Shown: positions 34,033-45,727 of the stretch, piece after piece
Position numbering within the stretch: position 1 is the first letter of the stretch
How the letters are laid out: each line of letters opens with the position of its first letter
Origin: Nymphaea colorata
Lineage: Eukaryota; Streptophyta; Magnoliopsida; Nymphaeales; Nymphaeaceae
Length of the DNA: 64,000 nucleotides
NCBI RefSeq assembly: GCF_008831285.2
Contig: NC_045144.1
Coordinates: forward strand, 4,642,268 to 4,706,267
Direction of reading: 5' to 3'
Notes under the pieces: model-generated
The model's database searches: none
What the model was told of the DNA's origin: nothing
The model's input: the letters and a program-made list of their open reading frames with translations, nothing else
Translations under genes and position numbers: made by a program

Positions 34033-35074
34033 GTATATATATATATATATATACATATATATAGTATTAACTAATTTTAAGCCATTAAATAAAGAAAGTT
34101 GCATTGCTAAGTAATCAAGTTAAGTACTTCTACAGAAGAAGAAAAATACCCGTGAGAAAAGTGGACTCCTGTATCTCTCATTTAACAGTTATAGTTCGCA
34201 CTTTACACACACACAAATATGTGGTTAATTGTTAGCTACTTAATAATTTGGAGTAGCTCGCGAAGCTATTGGGGAATTACTTAGTTACTTCACACACACA
34301 CACACATTCTATAGTTAATTTGTTAGCTTCTTAATAATTTGGAGTTGTAGCAAAGCTATTGGGGAATTACTTAGTTACCTCACGAGACCCTTTTGCAGTA
34401 ACTGTATCTGCTGCTTCGTCATCGCTATATCTCTTTGTCCTTCCTGCATCAAGAAGAGATGGGTATCAACAAGCAATTTTGAAACTCTTATCAGGATCAT
34501 AGAATTCCATTAGCCTTAAGGGCATCCATCATATATTTGCAAAGTAAAACGTCAACCAAAACTGTCATGTTTCACAGTTGTTTATATCTAGAATGGGATT
34601 AAATCTATGATTGGTTTAGCTTTCTGGTGTAAGCTCCAATTAGAAAAAATTGAAGAAAAAAACACATTGAAGCTTCTCATAGCTGCTGTTGCAGATGTTT
34701 GCTTGTTCTGTTGTGTGAATGTTTCAGCGGAGTTAATGCAGAATATAAACATGCAGATGTATGAGCACATGGCGCCTCAGTGATCAGGAATTCAGTATTG
34801 CCAAACACCATGCCCTAGTCATGATCTCTTCCCAACTCGAGTAGGCGAACAGCACGCTTCCAGTCAATGGTGTTTATGGTACATACCTGGTTGGAACAGA
34901 CAACTGATCCAACTTCTCCCATGCATGAACTCCGAGTTGACTTCATGTACCTCTCAATCAACTCTTCCATAGTCCTTCCATTGTTTAACAAAGTAAATGT
35001 TAACATCATTAGGAAAGGTAAGCTACGATCCACAGTTTATGCATATAATCAACAGATGATTCACACTACACACA

Positions 35075-35132
<58 letters not shown>

Positions 35133-36141
35133 TTCCTTCAATAAAAATAGTAGAAATAGGTTTAAGAAGGGTTCATTTTGCTCCTACCAACTTGATCTTG
35201 TTGGCTCAGCAACAAACACGCCATTTCAAAAGGAAACCCCGACCTGAACCAATATTCATATAGCCTGATGGTTCTAATCTCATATTTAAACCCTCTTGAA
35301 AGCTGGGAACAATGGGAATCAGGGTTCTAGTACATGCATGACAGCCAATTAATGGATCTATTCCTTTAAGATGCGTTTGATTGCATGAAGTGTTCCATCA
35401 GTTGAAACACATGTTTGATCGCAACCTAGAGATGGTGAAGGAACTTTTCACAAAATTAAGAAGTATGCCTAATAAAAGCTCATCACCCATCCATCAAAAA
35501 ATTTAATGGAAACTATGTCTTAACACAGCTGCCTGCTTATTTAGATGAGACCTTTCTCCTCTCATGCTCACTTCTTTATCCCATCTTCTTGCTGACTCCA
35601 GGTATCGAACTTTAGACATCCTGAAAGTTGGAGGCTTTAACCTAGCCAGGTGCACGTGAGAACGTTTGTTTCTTATTTATCGTTTTGCATCTGTAACATG
35701 AGTTTTAGACGCCTGCACCTCTGCTTGGGGGTGTTTATGAGATTTGAACTCTGACTGCTTTTTCTGACTGCCCAAAACTTCGGGCTCTTTGTTGTGAAAT
35801 TTCAGAGAAAGCAATCTTGACTTGACTCTCTGCAAGTGGAGAGAGAAAAAAGCCGACGACAAATTATCAACACCAAAGTAGAAAAGTAGAGGGAGAGAGA
35901 GGTTTTAAATGGTCTTGGTAAAGAAGTTAAAAAAAGGAAGAAGAATAGTCGCCGCTAACCCGTTGGTGGTGAGCTCGTACAGTTTGCCGTGAGTGGAGAA
36001 GATGATGAGGCCGATATCAGCATCGCAGAGCACGGACAGCTCCTTGGCCTTCTTCAGCAGCCCGGCTCTGCGCTTGCAGAAGGTAACCTGCCGGTGCACG
36101 GCGTTCTCGATCCGCCTCAGCTGGATCTTCCCTCGGGCCAT
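30725..36141 (-). CDS. AGL12: MIKC-type MADS-box transcription factor, AGL12 (XAL1) class
   Basis: Seven coding exons (high to low coordinates): 36141-35960, 34974-34887, 34443-34379, 33915-33816, 33697-33656, 31805-31764 and 30817-30725. Lengths are 182, 88, 65, 100, 42, 42 and 93 nt: 203 codons plus stop, all with GT-AG junctions in phase. Exon 1 gives the full MADS domain ([40 protein letters not shown]). Exon 2 starts [11 protein letters not shown]. Exons 3-6 form the K-box ([33 protein letters not shown]). The C-terminus is short and reads [12 protein letters not shown], close to the YPLTMPSEIF end of Arabidopsis AGL12. AGL12 is a nuclear DNA-binding protein that acts through CArG boxes in root meristem growth and flowering time. 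A TATA motif lies about 155 bp upstream of the ATG. Introns carry several microsatellites. Splicing was inferred from sequence, not from transcripts. Confidence 0.93.
33375..33417. repeat. (TA)n microsatellite in intron 5 of the AGL12-like gene
   Basis: About 21 TA units between coding exons 5 and 6. Confidence 0.9.
33961..34069. repeat. Compound (CT)n(TA)n microsatellite in intron 3 of the AGL12-like gene
   Basis: CT units with a few interruptions (33961-34026) run into TATA-type repeats. It lies only about 45 bp upstream (in gene sense) of the exon 4 acceptor at 33915. In the sense strand this reads (TA)n(GA)n. Confidence 0.9.
35066..35129. repeat. Compound (CA)n(GA)n microsatellite in intron 1 of the AGL12-like gene
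   Basis: About 12 CA units followed directly by about 18 GA units, some 90 bp upstream of the exon 2 acceptor in gene sense. Confidence 0.92.
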
Positions 36142-36292
36142 GAGATATTAATCGCTTCTTGATCGTAAACTCCTTAATTCTGAATCCTCTCCTTCTTACA
36201 GACAACCAGCTTCCACTAGTTTGGACTAGCTTGACTGCTTCTGCACTCTCCTTTCTCCCTCCCTCCCTTTTTTCTTACCAAAACAAGTTTCA

Positions 36293-36300
36293 TATATATA
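36293..36300 (-). promoter_or_regulatory. Probable TATA box of the AGL12-like gene
   Basis: The minus strand reads CTATATATATGAAAC about 155 bp upstream of the ATG. A purine/pyrimidine-rich leader (GGAGGGAGGGAGAAAGG on the minus strand) follows. Confidence 0.5.
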
Positions 36301-36301
36301 G

Positions 36302-38097
36302 ATAGGGGATGAACGAACGGCTTAAAAGATGCTCGTGTTGTCGCTCAATGTATAGTCCTTTCTTTACTAGACAAATTTCAAACACACCGTCTCCTTAATT
36401 ATAATACTTTTACCTAAAATCCATTCCCCTTTCCTTATTAAGCATTAGGAAATCATCCCCATCTACTCATCTAGGTGACATATTTATATGTGAGAGAGAG
36501 AAAGACAGATGCAGGACGATTAAAATTTAAAAAATTATTTTCAAAAGAATCATAATTATCATCAAAGCTACCATAAACTATAACTAATGTCAATGTAGTG
36601 ATTATTTCTTAGCAGCAAATTTTTAATTTTAACCGTGCAGCTAGCATGCATATATATACCTCTAGTTAGTCACCAAGATTCCATACAGTTCTAAGGAGGT
36701 CCAATAAAGAAGACAATGAGAGAGAGACAAAGTGGTTACGGTTCTTGAAAACCAAATATAAAAAAAAAACTTAAGGTTGCGTTTGACTACTGTGGACTTA
36801 AGGTCCGGGGTGATCTTAGATACGATGATCTCAGACCGCCATGGATCTTATGTCTATGGTTTTGAGATGCAACACTAGCCTGCCCTTGGGTCAGACATTA
36901 AAGCCCCTCACATGCGCTGCAATTATTTCAGTTATTCACTTGTTTGTTAGTGCAATACACTATTGCCAACTAAAGTTCAGTGATGCCTAAGCAGCGATGT
37001 GATATCCCTGCTTTGAAGCGACCTCAAATGCATGTACAAACAAGATGATAAATCCCTAGTGGTATTGAGTGTTTCATTAAACAAGTATTCTAAATAATGT
37101 CCTTTCAACTTGTGCCCATTTTCTTGCAATATGAAAATCAATCGTTGTGCATCTAAAAAATATTACAAAATTATGTACCGTGGGCCTTAAACATGTATAT
37201 GTTTCTATACGTCCATCTATGTGCATGTGAGCGAAAAATATGTCCTTCAACTTAGCAATGGAGTCCATTTAATTATCATGCATTTGCTCTATCTAACTGC
37301 ATAGTTTAGCTGGTCAGACTGGCGCCCATGAACATGTTGAAAGCACATCGTCAGTTCAATTCCTGTAGATAATACTTCCTTGAGACTGCAAACGATCCTT
37401 GAAAGGTATACCATACCCCACCAAAGTTCTCGATGTACACAACAACTCGATGCACCATTGAGCAACTGCTCTATTTGGTCGCAACCTGTATGAAATGAAG
37501 AAGTTTTCAACAGAAAAAGGTGCAATTTTGGAGAAACTTCACTCAGTTATCAAACACTTAATTTTGTGTACCACCCAAACACGTGGGAGTACCCCAATGG
37601 CAAGGTTTGGATCCAAAGCTGGCGTTCCACTTTATTTGAAGGACGAGCATCTCCTCCAAATCACACACATAAATTATTTGGATACTTTCCCGTGCTTCGG
37701 ATTCGGCATCCAAAATATGTGGATTAGGGTTTCATCATGCAATGAGGAAGCTCCACCTGTGCCACGGCGGTGTCCGCTACCGCCGCGGACCTCTTCCAAC
37801 GCTGACACGTGGATTTGAATGTCTTACTTTGTTCAAAGCAAAAGTTATATTCTGTGATGATAAAAGCATGCAACATTTAATTAAATTAGCTTTGGTGGGG
37901 AGCACGTAACTTAGAATAAAAGATTGTTCCAAATTCGCTTATTATAATATTAGCAAAGTTTAACCCCTGAAATCGATGATGTAGAAAGAAGCTTGGAGTC
38001 CCAAGAACGGTCAATTAATCAAAGCAATTTAAGAAAAGGAAAGCCAGTCTTTTTCAACAAATAGAAAATTTTGAATGATTATCGTGACGACTTTTTA
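36302..38097. other. Intergenic DNA upstream of the AGL12-like gene
   Basis: No gene was recognised. Stretches 36770-36900 and 39340-39500 share GCGTTTGA/GCATTTGA starts and GATC-rich words, suggesting decayed non-coding transposons. The ORF at 37495-37818 has no recognisable content. Confidence 0.35.
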
Positions 38098-38510
38098 GGG
38101 CTGCACAACGAGTCGAGTCGACTTCAACTCGCTCAAAAAAACTCAGCTCGTGCTCGACTTGTTTATAAACAAGTCAAGTTTGAACTTACAATGATAGTCG
38201 AAAAGATAAATGAGTCAGGTTCGAGTTTTAGGAACTCGACTCGTTTTAGCATATTACTAAAACCGGTTTTACAATATTGCTAAAACCGGTTTTACAAGTT
38301 ATACGAGTTAAACAAGTTGAACGACACGAGTTAGTGCTTAAACAAGTTAAATGGATTAAACAAATTGAGTTCGAGCATGATTTTGTATAGTCTAGTCGAG
38401 CTCAAGCTTGCTATAAAGAACTCCAGTCAAGTTTGAGCCGAGCTCGAGTTTTTTAAGCCAAGTTGAGTTCGAATAGGCCAAGTTCGGGCTCGACTCAACT
38501 CGTGTGCAGC
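38098..38510. mobile_element. Short non-autonomous element, GCTGCACA/GAGCTCGA family, copy 1
   Basis: Ends are GGGCTGCACAACGAG on the left and CTCGTGTGCAGC on the right, an imperfect terminal inverted repeat. The interior is a mosaic of CTCGACTCG, GAGTTCGAG and AAACAAGTT words, plus the marker CTAAAACCGGTTTTAC (twice). The same markers recur near 46810-47035, 50770-51122 and 57912-58312. No ORF. The superfamily cannot be assigned without a clean target duplication. Confidence 0.6.
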
Positions 38511-39849
38511 TTTCTCGCTTCTTCTTCTTCTGTATTTTTTTTGTTTTTATATTTCTTATTGTTGTGTTTTTTAAGGCTATACCCTGGCATCCATTGCTCT
38601 CTTTGAATGTTTTAATTTTGTTTTTAGTGAAAGTTCTATAACTCTTTTTCTCTTGTATGTATTTGTACACGTGTCCGCAACCCAATAAACTACTTTTTCT
38701 TTCGGCCAAAACCCCAAATAATTTATGATCAATTGAACTTTACGTTGCTAACACCATCTGAAGATAAAGTGGGGATTCTTCCCTGTGCTCTCCCATCTGA
38801 AGATAAAGTGAGGATCTGAAGAATATTTTACGTGTAGCAGCCACGGAGCTTGGGGCTTGTTTACGAAATCCCCTTTGTTTTTTAATTCAAGCGGCAAACA
38901 AGACCCATATTGGTTTCGCAGACTTTCGGGATCCAGATTAATTTATTCGGTGTGTATTTACGTGGTGGTGGAGTTTGTCTCCTCCATACACTTACGCATC
39001 AAACGGAGAAAAAAGTTTTCCTTTACGTACATTGCACATCGTATTTGATTACAGATTCTCTAAAATATAAATATATATGTTACTGGCTGGAATCCCTGAG
39101 TACGATTCACTTTCAAAATGTTTTTCACTTTTTTGTCCTGATCAGAAAAAAGTTTCGATTTTTTCTCCAGAACACTTCTGCCCATCAAACACCACATAAA
39201 ATTTCGAAAAGTAAAACAACCTTCTTCTTTTTTTCCAGAATGAATGAAGTACTGCAGCTAACCTTTTAATTATGTACAGCACAGAAGTGTAAGGTGATGA
39301 TGATGATAATATCTAGTGGGTAGGGAATATTAGGCTGCATTTGATAGCCTTGGATATACCGTGATTTTAGATCTGTGTTATGTTTGTTAAATCCACTGTT
39401 TAAACAAATTGTAGATTTTATAAGATCCGCGGTTGAATCCAAATATGTAGATTTGTGGTCTGATGCGGAGCTCAGTCACAGAAATCCAAGGATTTGGGAT
39501 CACTTCATTTAGCATGAGTGTGGGCAGTTGCCCACACAATCCCATGGAAGGCATTTATTTACATATTAGCCCGTTCATATATGGTGTCTCTCGATCATTT
39601 TACTATATATTTGAAAGGTTTAAGACTTTGTGAATTAACGCCCCCTCAGCTAAAAATTTCTAGCTTCGTCAATGGTTAGTATAATGTTCCTACAACCATA
39701 AGTACTTGGTTTCTAATGATTTGCAAAGCCGCATGCCATAATCAACTTATTACGTATGCAGAGAAGCTATACTGGGCCGAGAGACTTAGTCAGCTATAGC
39801 ACCTCTAATGAGTCACTTGGTAGTAAGAACATTCAGGAAGTGCTCAATG

Positions 39850-39891
<42 letters not shown>

Positions 39892-42800
39892 GAGCAGATT
39901 CATGAAATATTAGCAAACCGCCCCTAAGACTATATATATTCTTTGGTTAGGTCTGTAGAGAGAGAATTGAGACTGCCATGGTTAATTTTTAAAGAATGAT
40001 GGCTTTTACAACTCATTCACATTTTGGCACCTCATCTTTTATCAAAATCAGGCCTAATTTTAGAATTGAAAGATTAGAGAAAACCGTACAAGTGATTCTG
40101 TGAAATGGTAAAATATTTCCAGAATTGTCTCTTTCACTGTTTGTTTAGCGAGAATAAGTTCTTCTTGAAAAGTACACTTCAGGGACAAAAAAAATCTGGG
40201 CATTAAGTACGCCCTAATATAACTAAGAGAACCTAACAGGCTGTTTGAAAACCGGGTTGGACTGTGAACTTTAGATAACCATAGACTGATTACTGTGAAA
40301 ATTTGCAGAAATATGCCTAACTTTTGGTGATACAGCAATAGCCAGGCTAAGTTCGATTTTCTTTCGACTTTAATGGTGTTTTTGAATTCAAACACGAGCA
40401 TGTTCTAGCTAATCTCTTTCAAAAGTTGAGCAAGATTTTGTAAAAATTTTTTGGTCAATAGATGTTCTTTCCCGAGTTGAGGGAATTTGAAAAGCAAATT
40501 TCTTAGTGAATTTTTTTTTTATTTTAGGAGGAACAAAGGCTTCTTTGGAACTTTTCAGGTTTGGGATGACACGAGCTTGAGAGAGAGAGAGAGAGAGGAA
40601 TAGAGAGAGAAAGGCGCAAAAGATGCTGATTGTAAAAAAGGTACTCAATCTTTTCTTGGGGCAAATTCTACTTCACCAAGTGCCAAATTTAGTAATGAAT
40701 TTGTAATTTTTCAAACCGTATACAGTTCTTTACAAATAAGTAAAAAGTTGAACTTTTTTTTTTTATTTTTAAAAAACTGTAGCTAGCATACCATAGTTGG
40801 TTGGGCTGATGAGTGTGGAGGTTTAATGTTCATCCAAGTGACAAGGTAGTGATGTCAATAAATCAGTTTGGATTGGATATCAAAAATGGACTCATTAAAT
40901 AAGTTGGATATGTAAAAGTACTTGACATTGACATTGTGTGTTTGATGATAGAAAATTTCAGAATGATAATTCCTCAAACCAAAACCAGAATAGAATCAAA
41001 ATTTCGGACTTCAGTTTCTTAATTTTGAAAACAAAATACCTCGTTTGTTTTTGTTTAATAGCTTCAGTTGAAAAATAAGCATTTTGATTCTGGGTGCATC
41101 AAACGCATCATGTTAGATTTGGGTTTAGGAAATGACATTTGATTGGTTTCTTTAAACAAATATCTGATTGCATAATAAGCAAACAGTTAGATTTTATTTT
41201 TTTATTCAATATCCAAAAATATTTTGAAACTCGGTCCCCTAACGTATCATGTTCCGTTGGGATTTAGTCTGTGAAATTTAAAAAAGTCGACTGATGATCG
41301 GATTTATATTGTGAATCTAAAAAATAGAATCATACATGGTATAAACTTTCATTCATTTGAATTCAAATTTAAAAATTTGAATTTGAATATCTCATAAGTT
41401 ACACATGATAAAAGGTACATCCGATTCCAATTTCTTTAAATTCCATTTTTGTCCTTATAGAAGGGACTAGAATAGTGTTTTGACCATTTTCAACCCATAA
41501 CACATGGCCCCTTGTTAGAGGTCATCACCAGTTATAACTTGGTGACTTGTCATTTCATTGAATGGAAAAAAAAAAAAAAAAAGTTAAATGATTTTAGCAG
41601 TTATGTTAGCAGGAGGCTAACAGAAACATATGAAGGTGCACTCTTCCTATACCTTGACTTGTTACTGCTGCCTTTTCAGTTGTTGATCATGAACAGAAAT
41701 GATTTTACTCTACTTGGCTTTGTCAAAGCAGCATAAATGGTGAAAGTTCTTTTCCCTTGTTCCTCTTGCAAACTAACCTCTCACTCGACTTCCTTGTCTG
41801 GGATCTGTTACTTGTTGCGTTAGAATATCCATGGACCATGACCATGACTTCTCTTCCCTTTAAGGCTGGTTTCATATCTGATTGTTTGTACTCAGGGTGG
41901 ATCAACATACGGTCAAGATGGTTTCACAGTGACCGTGACTGCCGAGACCTTGTGAGCATTATCATCTCTTCAAAATTAGGTTAATTGACACAATAGAGTG
42001 CTTAATTCAATGTTTTTCATTTGAAAGAATGATACACTTGATTGGTATCAGTGTATCCCTTTACGACGTAATGTGCGAGTCACTCACGTAATATGGAACA
42101 TGCATTCAAAGTTCAAAGAATGACACAGTTGTTGGTTTTAGATAAAAACGTCTTTGCTTCGTTAGTTATCAGGTGTTGGCATACGGCAGATCTATTCTAT
42201 TCGTTAGTTATTGGATTTTTTGTATGCTATGCATGAAATTCTCAAAGCATATATATATTGTTGAATCACTTTCTTTTTTTCCTACATGTAATAACTTTGA
42301 GAGCAAGGTAAACAATAAATACGGTACCTTGAAAGAGGACACATTCAAGCATGCGAATGGTGGTAAAAACTAAAGTTTTTTTACACCAACTTCTAAATTT
42401 AGGGAGAGATGATATGTAAACTCGTGTGAAGAGGGTAAAACAATAAGGTAATGCTGTAAATGATGGAAAAATTAGATTTAATCATTCAACGTTCCATTAG
42501 GCACTATGTTTCTCATGTCCTAACATTTTAAAGCAGTGAATGTGAAAGAGCTTACTTTCCACATGCCAAGCAGGATATAACCACGTTCTACATGAGGAAG
42601 ACCTCACTTATCTACCTCTCTCTCTCTCTCTCACCCACACAAACGAAAACACAATGAGGCAGCTGACCCATAAAAGAACTTGTCTTTATTACTGCTACCT
42701 CAGGGTAATTTTTTATTTAAATATTGAGGCCTTCTCTAAATTTATTACCATTCATCTTACAAACTTGTTCGAAGTTTTTGAACCAACATACAAAACAAAG

Positions 42801-43140
42801 AGAGAAAAAAAAGAGAGCAAAATGGATAAGAACAAGATTGCAATCGATTTTGAGTTGGTTTTGTATATAAAGATTACAAGAGTGCTGCTCTTAAGTTTCT
42901 CTACACATCACAAGAGATTATTACCAGCGTACTTAAAGCCTTTTAAGGTAAAGGTCTAGGCAAAATCAAACTGGTTTCAAGAATGCAAAAATGCAGGTTT
43001 AAGTAAGCTCAATGCATTACACAAACTTTGAAGTGCCAAAAGCTCTTTGACATTAAGATCCAACATTTACACACACACATAATATATATAGATATAAGCA
43101 AATGATGACTCTAGATATTTCGAGTCACCCGCCATCTAAC
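38511..43140. other. AT-rich intergenic DNA with microsatellites and MITE relics
   Basis: A (TA)n tract lies at 39852-39885. A probable hAT MITE relic at about 39530-39670 ends with words (CCCCTCAGCTAAAAATTTCTAG) typical of such ends read in reverse. 40860-41420 has AT-rich repeat words. The short ORFs show no recognisable protein block. Confidence 0.4.
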
Positions 43141-43146
43141 AAAAGT

Positions 43147-43508
43147 CTTGGAGGCGAAGGGCCAATCGGCGGCCGATGGTGTCGTATGCTTTCGAGTTGG
43201 CGGCCATAAAAGCGAAGCCTCCCCCGTGGAAGAAGACGATCACTGGGAGCTTCTTCCCTTCGGGGACTTCCGTAGGGATGAAGAGGCGAAACCAGAGGCC
43301 GGCGGAAGAGTCCACAGTAAAATCGACGGTGGAGGCGCCCTTCACCGGGCGGCTGCTTGCGGAGGAGGTCCAGTCAAGGAACCCTGACAGCCGGCGATTT
43401 GACCGTACCGTCCTTCCGCAAGCAAGAGTCCAAGAACGTCCCCGCGAGTGTACAGAAAACCCTTGTGCGCCACGGAAGGTTCCTGGAAACCGCCTTCGAC
43501 GCCGCCAT
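43147..43508 (-). pseudogene. Truncated carboxylesterase (CXE18-like) pseudogene
   Basis: Nearly identical to the first third of the gene at 49336-50346. The ATG is at 43508 (MAASKAVSRNLPWRTRVFC). The frame breaks at a one-base insertion in GCGATTTGACC (near 43400; intact copies read GCGATTGACC). Homology then resumes (TVDFTVDSSAGLWFRLFIPT, FFHGGGFAFMAANSKAYD) and stops abruptly at about 43147, inside codons for the RRLALRLQ region. The nucleophile GDSAG, catalytic Asp and His are absent, so it cannot encode an active esterase. Flanking upstream DNA (to about 45490) is also duplicated from the 49985-52830 segment or vice versa. Confidence 0.9.
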
Positions 43509-44339
43509 GGGTCTATCGACAGTTTCCGGCCACTCTCCGCCTCTGGTTCTCACTGTCATCCGCGTCTGCACCACTCTCTCCCGCCGCTAGAGTCCTGGTC
43601 ACGACGGACTCTTTCACCCGCAACGCGTGGGTGCAGGTGCGAGCTCAAAGAAAAACGCACCCAGGTGACATAGTGTACCAGTTGTGCTAGCTAAATCTAG
43701 AAACGCCATTATTGGTGGTACCAGTTGTTCTCCTAGTTAAAATTTTTTAGCTCCATTCCTGTGATGACACAAAGTTAATCTCCAATGAATACTCCATAAC
43801 CCATAGTAGATTTTCTAGTTGGCATCCGGAAAAAAAAAAACTTTTAGCTGTAATTGATTTCTAGTTGGTATGAGAATTCCTTGCGCTCAAGGCATTCACA
43901 GAGACCAATATCTCAGGACATGTAATTCTGTGGTAAATTAGTTTACTTATCAAACTTTGATGCGTCTTTGAGTGGTTCTCTTTCTGTTTCAGAGAGGAAC
44001 TGGCATTGCCCTATTGAAATAATTGTAGGCTTTAGGAGCCCATCTTATCTAATCACTCGAAAATCTCGCAATATTTACAAGAAAAGCAAGTAAAACAAAA
44101 ATATCATATCAGGAAAATTTTGCGATGTTTTGAAAATCTCGGCACAATGAATATCTCATCTATTTGCTTTGGAAATTTTTTATTATTTTCACTTTTTATT
44201 AGTTGCTCATTTAATTTTTTTCTAATTTTTAGTATTTTTATTTATTTAAATTCGCCAATATTTTTTCCTGAAATTTTCCCTAAAAAACAAGGCATTGTCG
44301 ATATTTTTCCCGAAAATGATATTCGTGACATTGTATCTA

Positions 44340-44589
44340 ATACACTTTTTCTGTATGATAGATAGTCGATGTCATTCCTACTCCTTGCAAGCACAATACC
44401 AATAAACAATATCTGTTCTTCTAAATCATTCATGTGATGTGAAAGGTTAATCTGCTCCTCCTGATTTCCTGCGTTGATTAGATTGTCTACATAGACCAAC
44501 GCTACAATACAACCATCATTTCTTGTCAAGGTGAAAAGTGAGTAGTCACATTTGGATTGAATATACCCATGATCATATAGGATCCGCAT
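44340..44589 (-). pseudogene. Copia reverse-transcriptase relic, copy 1
   Basis: The minus-strand frame reads YDHGYIQSKCDYSLFTLTRN, VALVYVDNLINAGN, then IGIVLARSRND and YRKSVLDTM. This is the region around the YVDD catalytic box of Copia reverse transcriptase, with D changed to N and the adjacent segment shortened. The relic is interrupted on one side by an AT-rich insertion (about 44090-44340). Confidence 0.7.
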
Positions 44590-45044
44590 TCAGATTTGGT
44601 AAATATCCTATATCCAATGTTCGTATATTTTGAAAATCAAGTTAGATTCGGTTCAAAAATTCAGATTTGGATTCAGATATGATTGTAAAAATTGAATTCA
44701 GTTTGGATTCTAATTGTGGATTCTGATGTTAGATTTTGATTCAGATGTTGCTTTTCTCTTTGTTCACATTCAAACCCTCGAATACGTGAACATATAAAAA
44801 GTGGATATGGTTAATGGTATATTTGGTTTGAATCCAATCAATTGGCATTCCTATGTGAACCATGACCTGTTCATTCCGCTCTAAAATTCATGGCGACTCA
44901 TATTCCAATAAGAATCTCTTAAAATTGTTGTCCATTGAGTTATGACAGATAGGACGTGTTGTCCACCATACTACTGTCTTGTCTCAATAGACAAGGACGT
45001 TCTTTTGTCTATTGCTTGAATAATATAGTAGCAGGACAATGTGT

Positions 45045-45126
45045 CTGTTCTGTCCAATATTTGGTTCACATAGTATATATCATGGCTGTTCTGTCCAATA
45101 TTTGGTTCACATAGTATATATCATGG
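45045..45126. repeat. Tandem duplication, 2 x 41 bp
   Basis: The unit starting CTGTTCTGTCCAATATTTGG and ending TATATATCATGG is present twice (45045-45085 and 45086-45126) with no difference seen. The equivalent place in the duplicated segment (near 52450-52505) has one unit. Confidence 0.95.
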
Positions 45127-45634
45127 CTGTTCTGTCTGTTTTGTTTGTTCCATTCATCGTTTGATGTTTGTTCTGTTTGTTTGTCTTATATTTTGTTTGT
45201 GCTGTCTGTACTGTTCCGCATTTGTCTTCTGTTCTGTCCGTTATGTACAGGGTTTGTGAAGTAGAATACCCTACTTATTTGTGTTGTCTAGTGATACCAT
45301 ATAAAATCACAATTATTTATATCATTAAGACAATTACAAACTGCTGTGTCATTCAATAAATCTGGTTATACATAAATATCAAACAGCGAAATCATCTCAT
45401 TTTATAAATTTGTCTGACACAAACATCAACAACATTTAAAACTTAGTCAGTCGATAGGCTCGGGTGAAACCATAACATCGAGATTAAAAAAAAAATAAAT
45501 AAATTAAATGTTGTTGATGTTTGAAGCTGACGCCAATCGGGTCAAGATGCATTTCGAACCACTACCATATCAATGTACAATCAATGGGTTTTCTTTCAAC
45601 TCAAGTTGGATTGATATGATAGACATTTATTTAA

Positions 45635-45727
45635 ACGACGAAGTCCTTTTCAATGTCAGTAAAGTTGGTTCATGAACCAACCAACCAACTCACCCGAATC
45701 GGTTTTCAACAGGCCAATAATATTTAA
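45635..45727. repeat. Dispersed block shared with 57157-57250
   Basis: AACGACGAAGTCCTTTTCAA through to GGCCAATAATATTTAA is nearly identical to the block upstream of the esterase at 55467-56477. Confidence 0.9.

Larger units (their letters stand above)
43147..45490. repeat. Segmental duplication, copy 1
   Basis: Matches about 49985-52830 in the same order: esterase 5' part, promoter (GCCATTATTGGTGGTACCAGTT), a Copia reverse-transcriptase relic with an AT-rich insertion, an ATCCGAATCC-like repeat, then the CTGTTCTGTCC-rich stretch and the GTAGAATACCCTACTTATTT block. Copy 1 lacks the short element present at 50770-51122 in copy 2. Confidence 0.9.

Noticed and set aside
35066-35129. CRISPR-like or satellite array in the MADS gene intron
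   Set aside because: Simple dinucleotide repeats without spacers; also not expected in a plant nuclear genome.
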